DNA of 8,899 nucleotides from the NCBI GenBank assembly GCA_015522345.1, contig WAML01000076.1:1-8899 (forward strand), read 5' to 3'. A program made the position numbers and the translations under genes. Numbering within the stretch: position 1 is the first letter of the stretch; the number at the start of each line of letters is the position of its first letter. Below the pieces are notes generated by a model. The model saw only the letters and a list, made by a program, of their open reading frames with translations. It was not told the DNA's origin and did no database searches. This DNA is from Desulfurococcales archaeon. GTDB taxonomy: Archaea > Thermoproteota > Thermoprotei_A > Sulfolobales > Desulfurococcaceae. Shown in pieces: positions 7,049 through 8,899 of the stretch.

Positions 7049-7071
7049 ATTATCGAATTAGCGTCGATAGT
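7049..7071 (+). repeat. Hairpin 1 in the leader of the membrane-protein gene
   Basis: Arms 7049-7056 (ATTATCGA) and 7064-7071 (TCGATAGT) pair over 8 bp with one U-G wobble, around the 7-base loop ATTAGCG. It lies between the pyrimidine tract and the next gene. It could be an RNA structure or a protein-binding dyad. Confidence 0.35.
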
Positions 7072-7087
7072 AATAATAATATTCAGG

Positions 7088-7113
7088 CACTCGGTATCTA
7101 CAAATACTGAGTG
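7088..7113 (+). repeat. Hairpin 2 abutting the ribosome binding site of the membrane-protein gene
   Basis: Arms 7088-7097 (CACTCGGTAT) and 7104-7113 (ATACTGAGTG) pair over 10 bp with a single G-U wobble, around the 6-base loop CTACAA. The 3' arm covers the GTG at 7111 and the first part of the GAGTGGGATCC ribosome binding region, so folding could restrict translation of the gene. Confidence 0.45.
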
Positions 7114-7119
7114 GGATCC

Positions 7120-7971
7120 TTGAACAAGTACATGGGCTTAGCAATAGTATTAGCCGTTATAGCTCTTTCACTCATCATGTCATCATATATTTTAGCCGAA
7201 AAGAAAGTTATTGTTAGAAACGTTAATGAAGATACAGTAGTTCAAGGAGAAAGTGCTTATGAAAAATGTTTTACTGTATTATCAAATACTTCTTGGCTAC
7301 TAAGTATAAGAGTAAATGCTACTACAAACTATACACTATACTCATTAAACACAATTATTACCCGAAAAGTCTTACAAGCTAATGGAAGCTATCTATTCAA
7401 GTATAGGACTGTAGATACTACAGAATACTGTATATTATTGCTCCCTCTAGAAAATACTAGAATAATATATAACATGAGTTTCTTAAGAGAAGAACTTGTT
7501 GAACCATATGGGTCATTATTTTCTATAACAGGAATATTATTTCTCCTAATAAGCCTGGGTCTAGGATATTATTCACTAGCTACTAAAAGTAGTGAATATC
7601 CTCCTATAATTAAAGGAGAAGGCATTGAATGTCGTTCAAAATCTCTAAACAAACACGAGTGTATATTATCAATAATGGATAGAGGTAATTACAGAGATCT
7701 AGTGGGTACAATAAAGAAAGTCTATACGCATATACTGGGGTATAGGGAGAAGAAAGGATTAGGAGAGAACATACTAGTCTTTCACAAAAAAGGCTCATTA
7801 TTTACTAGAGAATATGAGAAGAAACCACGTACGGTTATAGTGAGTATATTAGAGAATAAAGTCTTGATTGAATATATTTTCTCTACATTATCGGCTGGAG
7901 GATCTATTGATTTAAAAGGTGTATTTAATGAAGTAAGACAGCTCTACAGTTTAATAACTAAAAATACGTAA
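7120..7971 (+). CDS. Unrecognised membrane protein: two helices, sequon-rich outer domain, C-terminal cytoplasmic domain
   Basis: I do not recognise this protein (283 residues from the TTG at 7120). A hydrophobic helix at about 5-25 is followed by a segment to about 131 holding five N-glycosylation sequons (N56 NTS, N66 NAT, N70 NYT, N88 NGS, N118 NMS) and two cysteines (50, 104) that could form a disulfide. A second helix spans about 132-154. The remaining 129 or so residues are charged, lysine-rich and without sequons, with C171 and C181 nine residues apart. This layout suggests an outer domain between two helices and a cytoplasmic C-terminal domain; function unknown. Start: GTG 7111, TTG 7120 and ATG 7132 are all in frame. 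GATCC at 7115-7119 complements the 16S tail and ends right at TTG 7120, while GTG 7111 lies inside the binding site, so TTG is slightly preferred. It converges with EF-2, 39 bases away. No neighbour hints at a role. Confidence 0.75.
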   Translation: MNKYMGLAIVLAVIALSLIMSSYILAEKKVIVRNVNEDTVVQGESAYEKCFTVLSNTSWLLSIRVNATTNYTLYSLNTIITRKVLQANGSYLFKYRTVDTTEYCILLLPLENTRIIYNMSFLREELVEPYGSLFSITGILFLLISLGLGYYSLATKSSEYPPIIKGEGIECRSKSLNKHECILSIMDRGNYRDLVGTIKKVYTHILGYREKKGLGENILVFHKKGSLFTREYEKKPRTVIVSILENKVLIEYIFSTLSAGGSIDLKGVFNEVRQLYSLITKNT

Positions 7972-7977
7972 ATAATA
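7957..7977 (-). terminator. Possible T-rich terminator for the EF-2 gene
   Basis: Read on the minus strand, this is ATTATTTACG followed by TATTTTTAG, starting about 34 bases past the EF-2 stop and overlapping the 3' end of the converging gene. A T5 run in such context can suffice in archaea. Weak evidence; no better candidate lies in the 39-base gap between the two stops. Confidence 0.25.
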
Positions 7978-8010
7978 GTTGATCGAGGCTATGGTTCTCA
8001 CATATGTTCT

Positions 8011-8899
8011 CTAGAATCCTATAAAGTCTTCTGGCTTCGGTGGTTCAGGCTTTAATCCCTTTCTCTCTCTAATCTTCCTTATTAAGTCAAGCAGCAACGA
8101 ATCTGGTACTGGAGCCCATCTACTAAATTCTTGTCCCCATAACGCTTTTCCTGCTGTAGCACTACGTAGTGCTTCCGCTAAATCAAATGTTTCCGCAACA
8201 GGTATTTCAGCCAATATTCTAACTAGTGGTCCCTGTTGTATGACTTCTAGTATTCTCCCCCTCCTCTTAGATAATACTGATGAGATGTTGCCCATGTACT
8301 CCATTGGAGCTCTTATATCAAGCTTCATTATAGGTTCTAGGAGAGTTGGTCTAGCAGTTAACATACCAGCATATATAGCGTTTCTCACAGCTGGATAGAG
8401 TTGTCCAGGTCCTCTGTGGGCAGGGTCTTCGTGTATAATTGCGTCATGAAGTATCACTTTTACGCCACGTACAGGCTCCATAGCTAACGGGCCTTCTCTC
8501 ATGGCAAGCCTGAATCCTTGTATTATAGTATCTTTTACTTCCCTGAGATGCTGTACACCAGTTGTTAAATCAACGAATACATTAATGTTTTCATCTATAG
8601 CCCATATCCTCTTTGCTTCATCATACTCCCAGCCAGCTTCATCACGTAATATTTTAGCTCTTTCACGTGCATCCATATCCTCGGTTATAATACCTTGATG
8701 TATAAGTTCTATAGTTCTATCATCTAGTGGCTCAACATGGATGTATAGCTTATTGTGTTTATTAGGAGATTTTCCTTCAAAGACTTGACTCTTAGACCTT
8801 ATACTCTCTCTATAAACTATTACTGGCGGTGATACCGTTACCTCCATTCCATAGTTCTCCTTCAGTAGAGTCAAAGCTATTTCTATATGTAGAGTACCC
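8011..8899 (-). CDS. fusA: Translation elongation factor 2 (archaeal EF-2), C-terminal part, 5'-truncated by the window edge
   Basis: Cytoplasmic GTPase that moves tRNAs and mRNA through the ribosome; only the C-terminal portion (domains III end to V, about 296 residues) is present. The frame is open to the right edge, and the codons before the TTG at 8874 read GTLHIEIA, matching the EF-2 'GELHLEI' segment, so that TTG is internal rather than the start. Then come ENYGMEVTVSPPVIVYRES, the domain IV region DAIIHEDPAHRGPGQLYPAVRNA, GRILEVIQQGPLVRILAEIPVAETF of domain V, and the typical archaeal ending KPEPPKPEDFIGF. The His in AHRGPGQ (codon 8416-8418) aligns with the diphthamide-modified histidine of archaeal and eukaryotic EF-2. 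The G domain, promoter and start lie outside the window. It converges on the membrane-protein gene. Confidence 0.97.
   Translation of the reverse strand, partial: GTLHIEIALTLLKENYGMEVTVSPPVIVYRESIRSKSQVFEGKSPNKHNKLYIHVEPLDDRTIELIHQGIITEDMDARERAKILRDEAGWEYDEAKRIWAIDENINVFVDLTTGVQHLREVKDTIIQGFRLAMREGPLAMEPVRGVKVILHDAIIHEDPAHRGPGQLYPAVRNAIYAGMLTARPTLLEPIMKLDIRAPMEYMGNISSVLSKRRGRILEVIQQGPLVRILAEIPVAETFDLAEALRSATAGKALWGQEFSRWAPVPDSLLLDLIRKIRERKGLKPEPPKPEDFIGF

Noticed and set aside
1737..7053. Shared octamer TGCATTAT in the importer leader (1737-1744) and the membrane-protein leader (7046-7053) as a common operator
   Set aside because: A shared 8-mer between two AT-rich leaders of this length is expected by chance at close to one occurrence, and flanking bases do not match.
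7021..7113. Possible C/D box guide RNA (CTGA at 7107-7110 as box D)
   Set aside because: No RTGATGA box C lies at a suitable distance, and the CTGA is part of a hairpin arm, which is unlike the open guide regions of archaeal C/D RNAs.
7564..7601. Intragenic inverted repeat, GGAT + TATTCACTA / TAGTGAATATCC, with a 3-base bulge
   Set aside because: It lies inside the coding sequence just after the second helix of the membrane protein. About one 9-bp perfect repeat at this spacing is expected by chance in an AT-rich window of this size, and no function is suggested by position.
8000..8007. ACATATGT palindrome between the converging genes
   Set aside because: An 8-bp AT-rich palindrome in a 3'-to-3' gap is common by chance and has no promoter nearby to regulate.

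Overview
The window most likely comes from a hyperthermophilic archaeon of the Thermoproteota (Crenarchaeota), probably a low-GC member of the Desulfurococcales such as Staphylothermus. This placement is inference. It rests on the archaeal EF-2, AT-rich DNA with heavy use of AGA/AGG, ATA and CTA codons, GGTG-type ribosome binding sites matching the archaeal 16S rRNA tail, archaeal TATA-like boxes, T-rich rather than hairpin-plus-U terminators, and N-glycosylation sequons with Thr-rich linkers in surface proteins. No species can be assigned from the sequence alone.

Layout. Bases 1-1685 (+) carry most of a predicted ATPase of the PF09818/COG3044 'ABC class', whose reading frame is still open at the left edge. 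A 193-base spacer (1686-1878) holds small AT-rich palindromes, a TATA-like box and a ribosome binding site. Bases 1879-6966 (+) form one four-gene cassette for a BMP-family ABC importer: a membrane-anchored solute-binding protein, a double-domain ATPase, and two BPD_transp_2 permeases. The last three genes are tightly packed (2- and 4-base gaps) with ribosome binding sites that include the previous stop codon or terminal codons. The cassette ends in a 33-base tract with a single purine (6989-7021), a probable terminator. Two short hairpins (7049-7071 and 7088-7113) then precede a membrane protein of unknown function, ending at 7971. Converging on it from the right is the C-terminal part of elongation factor 2 (8011-8899, minus strand), which continues out of the window.

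How it works together. The cassette is a complete importer with the same gene set as bacterial Nup/Rns/PnrA-type nucleoside transporters: the binding protein captures solute outside the membrane, the two permeases form the channel, and the single fused ATPase chain supplies both nucleotide-binding domains. A purine or nucleoside substrate is the best family-based guess, but no salvage gene lies nearby to support it. The ATPase sequence predicts one competent and one fully degenerate ATP site. The COG3044 ATPase, the two-helix membrane protein and EF-2 look like independent transcription units.

Most of the window is ordinary. The least explained items are the divergent COG3044 ATPase, the unrecognised membrane glycoprotein-like gene with its hairpin leader, and the altered ABC signature in the importer ATPase. 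No mobile element, CRISPR array, tRNA or rRNA was seen, and no gene-free stretch exceeds 300 bases.
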